Below, in pieces: positions 46,497-55,056 of a stretch of 64,000 nucleotides of DNA (positions are counted from its first letter, which is position 1; every line of letters begins with the position of its first letter). A program made the position numbers and the translations under genes. Below the pieces are notes generated by a model. The model did no database searches and was not told the DNA's origin. It saw nothing but the letters and a program-made list of their open reading frames with translations. The stretch lies in NCBI GenBank assembly GCA_029593465.1, contig JAKTNK010000001.1:62001-126000 (forward strand). The letters run 5' to 3'. The DNA comes from Streptococcus suis (lineage in GTDB: Bacteria; Bacillota; Bacilli; Lactobacillales; Streptococcaceae).

Positions 46497-48167
46497 TTAG
46501 TAGCGAGATGATTTGACTTTCATGTCTTTGATTTTATCTTCGTTTGGGGTAACGCGAAGCGTTTTTTGTCCAGTATAGGTTACAAATCCAGGCTTAGCTG
46601 CAGTTGGTTTGTGGAGTTTCTTAGCTTCAATCATGTCAACCTGTACTAGATTGGACAGGCGTGCCTTGGAGAAATAGGCAGCCAATTCAGCAGCATCTGT
46701 TTTAACATCATCGCTGGGATTGAGATTATCTTTAATCAGTACGTGACTCCCTGGGATATCTTTGGCATGGAACCAGAGTTCTCCCTTTTTAGCCATTTTA
46801 AAGGTCAATTCTTCATTTTGCAAGTTGTTTCGTCCGACCATGATAATCGTTTTACCATCGCTAGCTAAATACTGTTCAGGTTTTTGCCGTTTGTGCCGCT
46901 TATCGGTTGAACGTGCTTTCATAAATCCAGCCTCAACCAATTCTTGGCGAATCTCACTGATATCCTCTCGCGTTGCTTGAGTGAGATTAACCTCGACACT
47001 CTCGAAGTAAGCAATGCTTTGCTTCGTCTCTTCGATAATCCCCTTTAAGTGTTTAGCCGCTTCCTTTAGTTTTTGGTATTTTTTGAAATAGCGTTGTGCA
47101 TTTTGATTGGGGGTTAAAGCCACGTCCAAGGCAATCGTGATTGGTTGACCAGTATAGTAGTTGTCAAGGGTTACCTTATCTTGGTTGTTGGGAACGAGAG
47201 CGAGGTAGGTGGTTAGCAGCTCTCCTTTTTGGCGAAATTCTTCTGCAGAGTCAGTTGCTCGTAATTCGGCTTCTTGCTTCCGTAGTTTTTTGCGGTTTTT
47301 CTCCAACTCATTCTGCACACGGTGAATCAAATCACTGGCTTGTTGAGCGATGCGGTCGCGTTCTGCCTTATCCTGGTAAAAGACATCCATCAGTTCAGAT
47401 AGGCTATCCATCTTCTCAAAGGAATCAGAAAAAATCACTGCTGAGAAAGACTGTTGAGTGAGGGTGGGCTGAGTGGGTTGTTGGAAAAAGTTTCTAAACG
47501 TGTTGAGTTTTTCCTGTGACGATAATAGTTTTTGTGATAGTTCTTGTGCCGTATCGCGTCCTAAACCTTGAAAATGTTTTTGCAGGGTGAGAGGGGATAA
47601 GTCGGTGGTTTGTAAGACTTCAAATAATGGGGCATCCGACACTGTAAATGGATTGATAGGCTGGTTCTGAGGAGGTGCTATGTAAGACGACCCTGGAAGA
47701 ATGGTGCGATAAGAATTTTGAGAAAAGCCAACATGTTTGATGGATTCAATGATTTTCCCTTCATTTTTATCAAGCAAGATAATATTGCTGTGTTTTCCCA
47801 TAATTTCAATCACTAAAGTAACCTTTATTTGATCGCCAATCTCATTTTTATTGGAGATGGTCATCTCAAGGATACGGTCATTTTCAACCTGTTCGATGGC
47901 TTCTATAACCGCTCCTTGTAGGTACTTACGCATAATCATGGTAAACGTATTAGGATGTTGAGGGTTTTGAAAGGTTGCTTTGGTTGTTTGAATTCGTCCA
48001 AAGACCGGATGAGCAGATAAGAGTAGCTTATAAGTTTGGCGGTTATGACGAATGGTTAGCACCAACTCGCGTTCAAAGGGTTGATTGACCTTTTGAATTC
48101 GCCCATGTAAAATGGATGCTTGCAATTCCTTGGTCAGATGATGTAGAAAAAAGCCATCGAAAGACAT
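46497..48167 (-). CDS. rqcH: Ribosome quality control protein RqcH (NFACT; PavA/FbpA type)
   Basis: A 556-residue NFACT protein with N-terminal NFACT-N/HhH region, a long coiled coil (about 270-310 and 365-400) and the NFACT-R domain near 440-550 (GELWFHAKDIPGSHVLIK). RqcH binds obstructed 50S subunits and adds alanine tails to stalled chains. The same streptococcal family was first described as the fibronectin-binding protein PavA/FbpA. Shine-Dalgarno AGGAGAG on the minus strand. Its own promoter is at 48241-48249. Confidence 0.92.
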   Translation of the reverse strand: MSFDGFFLHHLTKELQASILHGRIQKVNQPFERELVLTIRHNRQTYKLLLSAHPVFGRIQTTKATFQNPQHPNTFTMIMRKYLQGAVIEAIEQVENDRILEMTISNKNEIGDQIKVTLVIEIMGKHSNIILLDKNEGKIIESIKHVGFSQNSYRTILPGSSYIAPPQNQPINPFTVSDAPLFEVLQTTDLSPLTLQKHFQGLGRDTAQELSQKLLSSQEKLNTFRNFFQQPTQPTLTQQSFSAVIFSDSFEKMDSLSELMDVFYQDKAERDRIAQQASDLIHRVQNELEKNRKKLRKQEAELRATDSAEEFRQKGELLTTYLALVPNNQDKVTLDNYYTGQPITIALDVALTPNQNAQRYFKKYQKLKEAAKHLKGIIEETKQSIAYFESVEVNLTQATREDISEIRQELVEAGFMKARSTDKRHKRQKPEQYLASDGKTIIMVGRNNLQNEELTFKMAKKGELWFHAKDIPGSHVLIKDNLNPSDDVKTDAAELAAYFSKARLSNLVQVDMIEAKKLHKPTAAKPGFVTYTGQKTLRVTPNEDKIKDMKVKSSRY

Positions 48168-48533
48168 AATACTCTCCTAGTAATAATCGATTGTAGTGTG
48201 ACCTTTGCCGTGTTTAAATACCGTTTTAGTCCATTAGTTTATTATACCATAAGCAACAGATAGATGAGTTTACTGAATATGAATCAATCAGGAACTGCCT
48301 CATTGAAGTTTTTAATTATGTATGATAGAGTAATGCAAGTATTGTTGTAATACTAATTAGTTATAATGTCTATATATCGAGAACATTTTAGAATTGTTTT
48401 GATTAAAAATTCTTAAAAAATAAAGACTAAATTAGCTAAAAAACAAAAAACAGAATTAGTATATTGTGAAACATTGTTTTTTTATATATAATCAACTTAA
48501 TATTTCCATTTTTAGAGGTATGATAACTGATTT
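48168..48533. other. AT-rich gap with the rqcH promoter
   Basis: On the minus strand, TGG-TATAAT (48249 down to 48241) is an extended -10 for rqcH. The rest is very AT-rich with no gene. It is likely the former regulatory region of the decayed adhesin gene. Confidence 0.5.
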
Positions 48534-49177
48534 ATGAAAGGAATTAGGTCTTTAAGCTAAAAAGAACTGGTAAACAGATAGGCGAAATTCGCGTAAGTCT
48601 CGCGTTAAGATGCACAAATCCGGTAAGCATTGGGATAAAACGCTCATGTCTCAAATTGGTTTGGCACACTTGACGGGGGCGTCTGCGGAACAAGTCAAGG
48701 TTACTGTAGATGATGTGGAGACAGTCACATCAAAACATTCTAAGTCGATAGCACTTCTGAAAGGGATAGCTGCCACTGGCGCAGTTGTCAGTGGAGCGGG
48801 TATGCTCGCACATGAAGTAGAAGCTGAAGATGTTACTAATGCTAATCAATCAACACAAAAAGATACGGCTAATTTAACTGAAACAACGGTTACCACAACG
48901 GTAGATGCAACAGAGACTGCACCACCAACAATAACAGAGGTAGAGGATGAGAACAACGGTGAGCGTTTCAGCCTATCGCTAAGTGAGTCAGTATCTGAAT
49001 CCGTATCAGAGTAAGTAAGTGAATCTGTATCTGAATCATTAAGTGAGTCTACTAAACCAGCAAATGCTAAACTACCGTCAATGGGGAGAAAGGCCGATAA
49101 TTTCAATGGTTTAGGTGCAGTGCAGGAGTATTGGCTGCTTTCAAACGCAGAAAAAAGATGCTGAGTCTGATAAATAA
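48534..49177 (+). pseudogene. Degraded serine-rich-repeat surface adhesin (KxYKxGKxW signal, LPxTG anchor)
   Basis: A KxYKxGKxW-type signal (MHKSGKHWDKTLMSQIG at 48610) marks substrates of the accessory SecA2 system. A hydrophobic stretch and HEVEAEDV cleavage-like region follow, then a tiny SESVSE repeat block cut by TAA at 49012-49014. Beyond that the frame continues as more SES repeats, STKPANAKLPSMG in place of LPxTG, and a frameshifted GVLAAF...RRKKDAESDK tail ending near 49177. The upstream N-terminal piece (ATG 48534, MKGIRSLS) is frameshifted. Almost the whole ligand and repeat region is deleted. No SecA2/SecY2 genes are in this window. Confidence 0.8.
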
Positions 49178-49503
49178 AATCAAACTATTATTGAATCAAT
49201 GATTTAATAATAGGGTAAATATCGATAAATCATCCTTGCCGCTATTTATTTTGTAAGGCTATCAACGGTTATGTTGGTAACTTTACAAAATAAGATGTAT
49301 TAAGTAGTGACATTTTAAATAGGAAGTATGTTGAAAAAATTAAAAATGCGTTTGCGAACATCTTTGTTATGGTAAGATTTCTTTTGCTTTCGTAGGTTCT
49401 AAGATTTTCCCGTAAGTTTTGACACATACCAATTGTAAAAATCGCTTGCAATTGTTAGAATTTGATAGTATAATAAACAAAAAACAAACGGAGGAAAGCT
49501 GAT
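49178..49503. other. Gap with a hairpin and a promoter
   Basis: CTATTATT (about 49185) pairs with AATAATAG near 49213, with no T-tract. A clear promoter follows: TTGCAA (49446-49451), 17-bp spacer, TATAAT (49469-49474). GGAGGAAAG precedes the ATG of the truncated P-loop gene at 49504. No intact gene. Confidence 0.55.
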
Positions 49504-49567
49504 ATGACAATGCAAATCACAATTTGGCAAAGCTGGCGTAGGTAAAAGTTGTGTTTGTGTTGTTTAG
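49504..49567 (+). pseudogene. Stump of a P-loop (ParA/NifH-like) ATPase gene
   Basis: Behind a good promoter and Shine-Dalgarno, ATG 49504 reads MTMQITI. With one frameshift it continues FGKAGVGKSCVCVV and ends TAG at 49565. This is the N-terminal Walker A pattern of a deviant P-loop ATPase. The rest is missing or unrecognisable up to 49716. The promoter may now serve the downstream transporter operon. Confidence 0.5.
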
Positions 49568-49716
49568 CATGGATACGACTTTTGATGTACTTCAAAAAGG
49601 ACAGTATCTATGCGCAGCTCTATCAGTCGTAAGGGACAAATGTGGCGCGTAGTTTTAAAACTAGGTGCTTTTCTTTTTGAAAAAATAGTAATCGAGAATA
49701 TAGTTAGGAGATAGAT

Positions 49717-50718
49717 ATGAAAAATAAAGCAGTGCTTGGAACGTTAGCCGTATTAGGGCTTATGATTGTCGGTTCAGTATTTTACAGTTTAGGACAGCGT
49801 CATGCTGCACCAGTGGCCAAAGAAAAAGTCAAAGTTGGGGTCTTACAATTTGTCACTCACGATGCCCTAGATGCTATCAATGATGGGGTACGAAAAGGAC
49901 TTGAAGAATCCGGTTATGACAGCAGTAAGGTTGATATTGATTATGTTAATGCTGAAGCTGATCAATCTAAAATCCAGACCATGAGCAAGCAATTAGTAGC
50001 TAATGGTAACGATGTCTTAGTTGGTATCGCCACACCAGCTGCTCAAGGGTTGGCCAATGCGACCAAGGATATTCCAGTGGTTATGGGGGCCATTTCTGAC
50101 CCTGTTGGAGCCAAGTTGGTTGCTGATTTGAAGCATCCGTCGGGGAATGTGACAGGGGTTTCCAACCAGCTTCCAGTTGCCCAAGAAGTTGAGCTCATCA
50201 AGACTTTGACGCCTAATGCCAAAACAATCGGTGTCTTATACTCAAGTAGTGAGGATAATTCGCAAAGTCAAGTTGCCAAGTTTGAAACCTTAGCCAAGGC
50301 CCAAGGACTAACTGTTAAAACCTACGCTGTTCCATCAACCAATGAGATTACATCAACCATGGCGGTCATGTCTGGTAAAGTGGATGCCATCTTTGTCCCA
50401 CAAGATAATATGATAGCCAGTGCGATGAAGACTGTTTCAGCTGCAGCCAACAAGGCGCAACTACCTGTATATGTGGTTGACGAGAGCATGGTTAAAAATG
50501 GTGGCTTTGCAGCTATCGGACAAAATCAATTTGATCTCGGTGTTGAAACAGGTAAAATGGTTGCTCAAATTCTAAAAGGACAACGCGTTCAAGATTTACC
50601 GGTCAATGTTGTTGACACCGGAACACCGACGCTTAACTTAAAAGTTGCTAAAGAGTTGGGCATCACGATTCCAAAGGATGTTATGGATAAGGCTGTTGTA
50701 TCAGTCAAAGCTGATTAA
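49717..50718 (+). CDS. trpX: ABC transporter substrate-binding protein (TrpX-like)
   Basis: A 333-residue periplasmic-binding-like protein with an N-terminal hydrophobic span (about 5-25). There is no lipobox cysteine, so it is probably anchored by that span or cleaved. The body follows the COG2984 pattern (VGVLQFVTHDALDAI, IATPAAQG, GVSNQLPV, YSSSEDNS). Homologues with this three-gene order are linked to tryptophan uptake in streptococci; the assignment rests on family memory. TTAGGAGATAG precedes the ATG. Confidence 0.8.
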   Translation: MKNKAVLGTLAVLGLMIVGSVFYSLGQRHAAPVAKEKVKVGVLQFVTHDALDAINDGVRKGLEESGYDSSKVDIDYVNAEADQSKIQTMSKQLVANGNDVLVGIATPAAQGLANATKDIPVVMGAISDPVGAKLVADLKHPSGNVTGVSNQLPVAQEVELIKTLTPNAKTIGVLYSSSEDNSQSQVAKFETLAKAQGLTVKTYAVPSTNEITSTMAVMSGKVDAIFVPQDNMIASAMKTVSAAANKAQLPVYVVDESMVKNGGFAAIGQNQFDLGVETGKMVAQILKGQRVQDLPVNVVDTGTPTLNLKVAKELGITIPKDVMDKAVVSVKAD

Positions 50719-50797
50719 TTGTTGATGGGCTCTTACGATGGTTTTGAGACCATTGTGATAGCTAATTGACACGACACATGGTAAAAGGATAGTTTAA

Positions 50798-51667
50798 ATG
50801 ATTATTTCATCAATTTCACAAGGGCTTTTATATGGGATTCTTGGTCTTGGGATTTACCTGACCTTCCGCATACTTGATTTTCCAGATTTAACCACAGAAG
50901 GGTCTTTTCCGCTTGGTGGTGCCGTAGCAGTGACCTTGCTTAATATGGGGTGGCATCCACTTTTAGCCACTCTTGCAGCCATTTTAGCAGGATGCTTGGC
51001 GGGTCTCGTGACAGGTTTGCTCTATACAAAAGGGAAGATTCCCACCATTTTAGCCGGTATTTTGGTTATGACTTCAATCAACTCGATAATGCTGATGATT
51101 ATGGGACGTGCGAATCTTGGTTTGTTAGATATCAAGACGATCCAGGATTTGTTTGGCTTTGAAGCTCCATATAATCTTTTGATTTTAGGGATTCTCTCCG
51201 TTGTGGCTGTGATTGCCTTTCTTATCCTATCGCTCAACACACGATTAGGACAAGCCTATATCGCTACTGGGGACAATCGAGATATGGCCAAGAGTTTTGG
51301 CATCAATACCGACCGTATGGAAGTGATGGGCCTAGTGGTTTCAAATGGAATTATCGCCCTTTCTGGAGCTCTTATAAGTCAGCAAGACGGTTATGCGGAT
51401 GTATCTAAAGGAATCGGGATCATCGTTATTGGTTTGGCAAGTATTATTATCGGTGAAGTGATTTATGCCAGTGACTTAACCTTTTTAGAGCGTTTGGTTA
51501 CCATTGTTATAGGTGCGATTTTTTACCAGTTTTTAATCACAGCAGTCATTGCATTAGGCTTCAATACTAACTATCTCAAACTCTTTAGTGCTATTGTTTT
51601 ATCAAGTTGTTTGATGGTGCCAGTATTGAAACAAAAAATAGTTAAGGGGGCTAGGATTACAAGATGA
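50798..51667 (+). CDS. trpY: ABC transporter permease (TrpY-like)
   Basis: A 289-residue permease of the branched-chain-amino-acid/LivH-like class with about eight to nine hydrophobic spans and the conserved DFPDLTTEGSFPLGGAV segment near residue 27. It pairs with the binding protein and the ATPase, overlapping the latter by 4 nt. Substrate is probably tryptophan or another aromatic amino acid by family context. Confidence 0.82.
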   Translation: MIISSISQGLLYGILGLGIYLTFRILDFPDLTTEGSFPLGGAVAVTLLNMGWHPLLATLAAILAGCLAGLVTGLLYTKGKIPTILAGILVMTSINSIMLMIMGRANLGLLDIKTIQDLFGFEAPYNLLILGILSVVAVIAFLILSLNTRLGQAYIATGDNRDMAKSFGINTDRMEVMGLVVSNGIIALSGALISQQDGYADVSKGIGIIVIGLASIIIGEVIYASDLTFLERLVTIVIGAIFYQFLITAVIALGFNTNYLKLFSAIVLSSCLMVPVLKQKIVKGARITR

Positions 51668-52422
51668 CAAAAATTGTTGAATTACATAAAGCAACGGTTA
51701 GGGTCCACAATGGCTCCAATGATTATAAAACCATTTTAGATGCTGTCGATTTGACGATTTACGAGCATGATTTTATCACCATTCTTGGTGGCAACGGTGC
51801 TGGAAAGTCAACTCTTTTCAATGTGATAGCAGGCACTTTGCCGCTAACGAGTGGGAAAGTTATTATTATGGGAGAAGACGTTACCGATTGGACTGCCGAA
51901 AAGAGGGCAAAGTATTTGGCACGTGTTTTCCAGGATCCTAAGATGGGGACCGCCCCTCGGATGACAGTCGCTGAAAATTTATTAATTGCTAAATATCGTG
52001 GTGAAAAGCGTGGCTTGGTTCCAAGACGGATTCATCAATTTACAGACGAGTTCAAGAGCTTAATTGCTAAGATAGGCAATGGCTTAGAGCATCATCTAGA
52101 GACGGCAACAGGTTTTTTATCTGGTGGTCAAAGACAAGCCTTGAGTCTTTTGATGGCAACGATTAAACGGCCTGATTTGCTACTTTTGGATGAACATACT
52201 GCGGCTCTTGATCCCAAAACAAGCGTTTCTTTAATGACTTTGACAGAAGAATTTGTCCAAAAAGAGCAGTTGACCGCCTTGATGATTACACATCGAATGG
52301 AAGATGCGCTCAAATATGGTAATCGTCTCATTGTGATGAAAGATGGTAAGATTGTGCAAGACCGTTCTGCCGAGGAGAAGGCTGGCCTAACCATTGCAGA
52401 TTATTACCAAGTTTTTGAGTAG
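51664..52422 (+). CDS. trpZ: ABC transporter ATP-binding protein (TrpZ-like)
   Basis: A 252-residue ABC ATPase: Walker A GGNGAGKST, signature LSGGQRQALS, Walker B LLLLDEHTAALD, and a conserved H-loop (MITHRM). It energises the preceding permease. It starts in a 4-nt overlap (ATGA). A terminator at 52447 ends the operon. Confidence 0.87.
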   Translation: MTKIVELHKATVRVHNGSNDYKTILDAVDLTIYEHDFITILGGNGAGKSTLFNVIAGTLPLTSGKVIIMGEDVTDWTAEKRAKYLARVFQDPKMGTAPRMTVAENLLIAKYRGEKRGLVPRRIHQFTDEFKSLIAKIGNGLEHHLETATGFLSGGQRQALSLLMATIKRPDLLLLDEHTAALDPKTSVSLMTLTEEFVQKEQLTALMITHRMEDALKYGNRLIVMKDGKIVQDRSAEEKAGLTIADYYQVFE

Positions 52423-52446
52423 ATGGTAATAACTAGCAGAAATAGT

Positions 52447-52486
52447 AAAAAACTAAGCAGCATCACTGTCTTGCTTAGTTTTTTTT
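52447..52486 (+). terminator. Terminator of the TrpXYZ-like operon
   Basis: AAAAAACTAAGCA pairs with TGCTTAGTTTTTT, 13 bp, loop of 12, followed by more T. Confidence 0.88.
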
Positions 52487-52601
52487 GGTATTGTAATCAT
52501 TTTTATCTCAAAACAGTAAACTAAAAATTTATTTTTGGTTGACAAATGAAAATCAATAAGAGATAATGACAATATCAGAAGTAAGAAAGGCTGGTAATAA
52601 G

Positions 52602-52964
52602 ATGAGAAAGCGATTATGGCTAATAGCGTTTTTAGCTGGTTTGACGCTGCTAAGTCTTGGTTTTGAACGACAAGTCTATGCTGCTGAAAGGCCAGATGTG
52701 GACTTATCAGTGCCTATCCATGGTCATTGGTGTGGACCTGGTTACGGTGGGGTTGTGGAGAATGAACCGCAACCAGTGGATACACTGGATTATGGGTGCA
52801 TGAAACACGACCTCTGTTATGCCGCCAACGGCTATTTTAATGCTTCGTGCGATAGGGAATTGCTTGATTACATTGATACCCATAAGCAGTACATGGGACC
52901 TTGGGAAAAAGTGAAGGCAAATTTAGTTTACCTGACCTTTTCATCAGCTCATTTCCGAGATTAG
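52602..52964 (+). CDS. Small secreted phospholipase A2-like protein
   Basis: A 120-residue precursor. Residues 1-27 are a Sec signal (basic start, LLSLGF core, cleavage after VYA). The mature part has the PLA2 calcium/glycine loop HWCGPGYGG (42-50) and the catalytic dyad His69-Asp70 in CMKHDLC, with four cysteines (44, 66, 72, 83) able to form two disulphides. Bacterial and fungal group XIV PLA2s and the streptococcal phage enzyme SlaA share this pattern. It would cleave phospholipids outside the cell. It is monocistronic and not inside a prophage. ATG 52602 is chosen after AGAAAGG. Confidence 0.8.
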   Translation: MRKRLWLIAFLAGLTLLSLGFERQVYAAERPDVDLSVPIHGHWCGPGYGGVVENEPQPVDTLDYGCMKHDLCYAANGYFNASCDRELLDYIDTHKQYMGPWEKVKANLVYLTFSSAHFRD

Positions 52965-52977
52965 ATACCACTAATGT

Positions 52978-53018
52978 CTCCGTTTCAGAACACAGCATGT
53001 TCTAGCGGAGTCTTTTTT
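52978..53018 (+). terminator. Terminator of the PLA2-like gene
   Basis: CTCCG pairs with CGGAG, with a nested AGAACA/TGTTCT stem inside, followed by TC and seven T. Confidence 0.8.
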
Positions 53019-53068
53019 TAGATAATAATAAGGCACTTATCGTTTCAAGTGATGCTAAGTTGACAGTT

Positions 53069-53327
53069 ATATCCCTAAAAATAACAGGGCTGCTCTTTTT
53101 CCAGAAATAAGAATTTCAGTGTATGGCCTTTGTAACCCCTCTCTTTTATTTCTTTTTGTTCTTCTCTATGTTATACTAATTTAGTGAGTAAGCAACTGGA
53201 TAGTTGCTAGAGGTCGTTCGTCTTAGTCTGATGAAGGACCATTTATTTAATGAAGATGTTCTGACATATTAGGATCTACGGAAATGACAGATGGTCAGAG
53301 CAATAATGATTGATATAAGGAGAACAA
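53069..53327 (+). promoter_or_regulatory. rnjB promoter and structured 5' leader
   Basis: TGT-TATACT (53169-53177) is the likely extended -10, giving a leader of about 145 nt. It can fold AGCAACT/AGTTGCT (53191-53208), an 11-bp stem GGTCGTTCGTC/GATGAAGGACC (53212-53240, one mismatch, one G-U), and TCTGAC/GTCAGA (53260-53299). No T-tract and no known riboswitch family was recognised. AAGGAG precedes the ATG. Confidence 0.5.
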
Positions 53328-54989
53328 ATGAGCGATATCAAAATAATGGCTTTAGGAGGGGTACGTGAAAATGGCAAAAACCTCTATATTGCTGAGGTTA
53401 ATGATGCTATTTTTGTGTTGGATGCAGGTTTAAAGTATCCTGAAAATGAGCAACTTGGGGTTGATTATGTTATCCCTAATCTTGATTATCTGGTTGAAAA
53501 CAAGGACCGTTTGCAAGGTATTTTCTTAACACATGGTCACGCAGATGCTATTGGCGCTTTGCCCTATCTACTATCTTCGGTGACAGCTCCCGTTTTTGGA
53601 TCTGAGCTGACTATCGAACTGGCAAAATTGATGGTGAAAAACAATTCGTCTGTGAAGCATTTCAACAATTTCCACGTTGTTGATAGTGAGACAGAGATTG
53701 AGTTCGGTGATGCTGTCGTCTCTTTCTTCAAAACAACGCACTCTATTCCTGAGAGCCTTGGTATTGTTGTTGGTACAGATGATGGTAACATTGTTTACAC
53801 GGGTGATTTCAAGTTTGATCAAGCTGCACGTGATGAATACCAGACAGATTTGGCACGTTTGACCGAAATCGGTCGAGAAGGTGTCTTAGCCCTTCTGGCA
53901 GACTCGGCAAATGCTACTAGTACAGAACAAGTGGCGAGTGAGTCTGAAGTTGGTATCGAGATTGATCAAGTAATTGGTGATGCCGAAGGACGGGTTATTG
54001 TAGCTGCTGTCTCTAGTAATCTTGCCCGTATTCAGCAGGTTTTTGATGCTGCCGCTAATCATGGACGTCGTGTGGTTTTGACTGGTTTTGATGTTGAAAA
54101 TATTGTGCGTACAGCTATTCGACTTAAGAAGCTGAGCATTGTTGATGAACGCCTGATGGTCAAACCAAAGGACATGAACAAATTTGAAGACCGTGAATTG
54201 GTTATTCTCGAGACAGGACGTATGGGAGAGCCAATCAATAGCCTTGAGAAGATGGCTGTCCGTCGCCATCGTTATGTGCAAATTAAGGACGGTGACTTGG
54301 TTTACATCGTCACAACTCCAAGCATTGCCAAAGAAGCTGTTGTCGCTCGTGTCGAAAACATGATTTATAAGGCTGGTGGTTCGGTTAAGCTAATCACACA
54401 AAATCTTCGTGTCTCAGGTCATGCGAATGGACGTGACTTGCAACTAATGTTAAACCTTGTCAAACCGAAGTATCTCTTCCCTATTCAAGGAGAGTACCGT
54501 GATTTAGCCGCTCATGCGGATATGGCAGAAGAGACAGGTATGCTTCCAGAAACTATTTACATCATGAAACGAGGTGACATCATGCACCTGACAGATCAAG
54601 GTTTCTTACACGAAGGGGCCCTACCTGCTGGTGATGTGATGATTGACGGTAATGCTATCGGTGATGTGGGCAATATCGTGCTTCGTGACCGTAAGGTTTT
54701 ATCAGAAGATGGTATCTTCATCGTTGCGATGACGGTCAATAAAAAAGAGCGTAAGATTGTCTCACGTGCCAAAGTGAACACTCGTGGCTTTGTTTATGTG
54801 AAGAAGAGTCGCGATATCCTTCGAGAGTCCGCTGATTTGGTGAACACAACCGTGGAAAACTATCTGGATCAAGACGGTTTTGATTGGAGTGAGCTTAAGG
54901 GGTTGGTTCGTGATGAGATTAGTAAGTTTTTGTTCGAACAGACCAAACGTCGCCCAGCTATTTTACCAGTCATTATGGAAGTACGTTAA
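53328..54989 (+). CDS. rnjB: Ribonuclease J2
   Basis: A 553-residue beta-CASP metallo-beta-lactamase nuclease. The metal motif reads HGHADA (69-74): the His that completes HxHxDH in RNase J1 is Ala74. This marks the J2 paralogue, which is weakly active alone and works in a complex with J1 in mRNA decay and rRNA maturation. The RNase J C-terminal domain is present (VIMEVR end). The long structured leader may allow autoregulation. A terminator lies at 55011. Confidence 0.92.
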   Translation: MSDIKIMALGGVRENGKNLYIAEVNDAIFVLDAGLKYPENEQLGVDYVIPNLDYLVENKDRLQGIFLTHGHADAIGALPYLLSSVTAPVFGSELTIELAKLMVKNNSSVKHFNNFHVVDSETEIEFGDAVVSFFKTTHSIPESLGIVVGTDDGNIVYTGDFKFDQAARDEYQTDLARLTEIGREGVLALLADSANATSTEQVASESEVGIEIDQVIGDAEGRVIVAAVSSNLARIQQVFDAAANHGRRVVLTGFDVENIVRTAIRLKKLSIVDERLMVKPKDMNKFEDRELVILETGRMGEPINSLEKMAVRRHRYVQIKDGDLVYIVTTPSIAKEAVVARVENMIYKAGGSVKLITQNLRVSGHANGRDLQLMLNLVKPKYLFPIQGEYRDLAAHADMAEETGMLPETIYIMKRGDIMHLTDQGFLHEGALPAGDVMIDGNAIGDVGNIVLRDRKVLSEDGIFIVAMTVNKKERKIVSRAKVNTRGFVYVKKSRDILRESADLVNTTVENYLDQDGFDWSELKGLVRDEISKFLFEQTKRRPAILPVIMEVR

Positions 54990-55010
54990 ACGTTATCATG
55001 TTAGTCTTAG

Positions 55011-55035
55011 GAGTTGAAGTCTTCTCAACTCTTTT
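55011..55035 (+). terminator. rnjB terminator
   Basis: GAGTTGA pairs with TCAACTC, then TTTT and a further T-rich stretch. It lies only 22 bp before the esterase ATG, so read-through is likely. Confidence 0.65.
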
Positions 55036-55056
55036 CTATCAAAGAAGGGAGTAAAA

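Noticed and set aside
48480-48492. A second TA-rich run (TATATATA) before the decayed adhesin as another phase-variation tract
   Set aside because: It is only four TA units in generally AT-rich non-coding DNA, with no frame or promoter spacing depending on it.
52602-52964. A prophage remnant around the phospholipase A2-like gene
   Set aside because: Neighbours on both sides are core genes (Trp-type transporter, rnjB). No integrase, lysin, structural gene or attachment repeat is visible.
53886-54281. A 131-codon open frame antisense to rnjB
   Set aside because: It overlaps the conserved RNase J2 domain, has low-complexity composition and no initiation signals.
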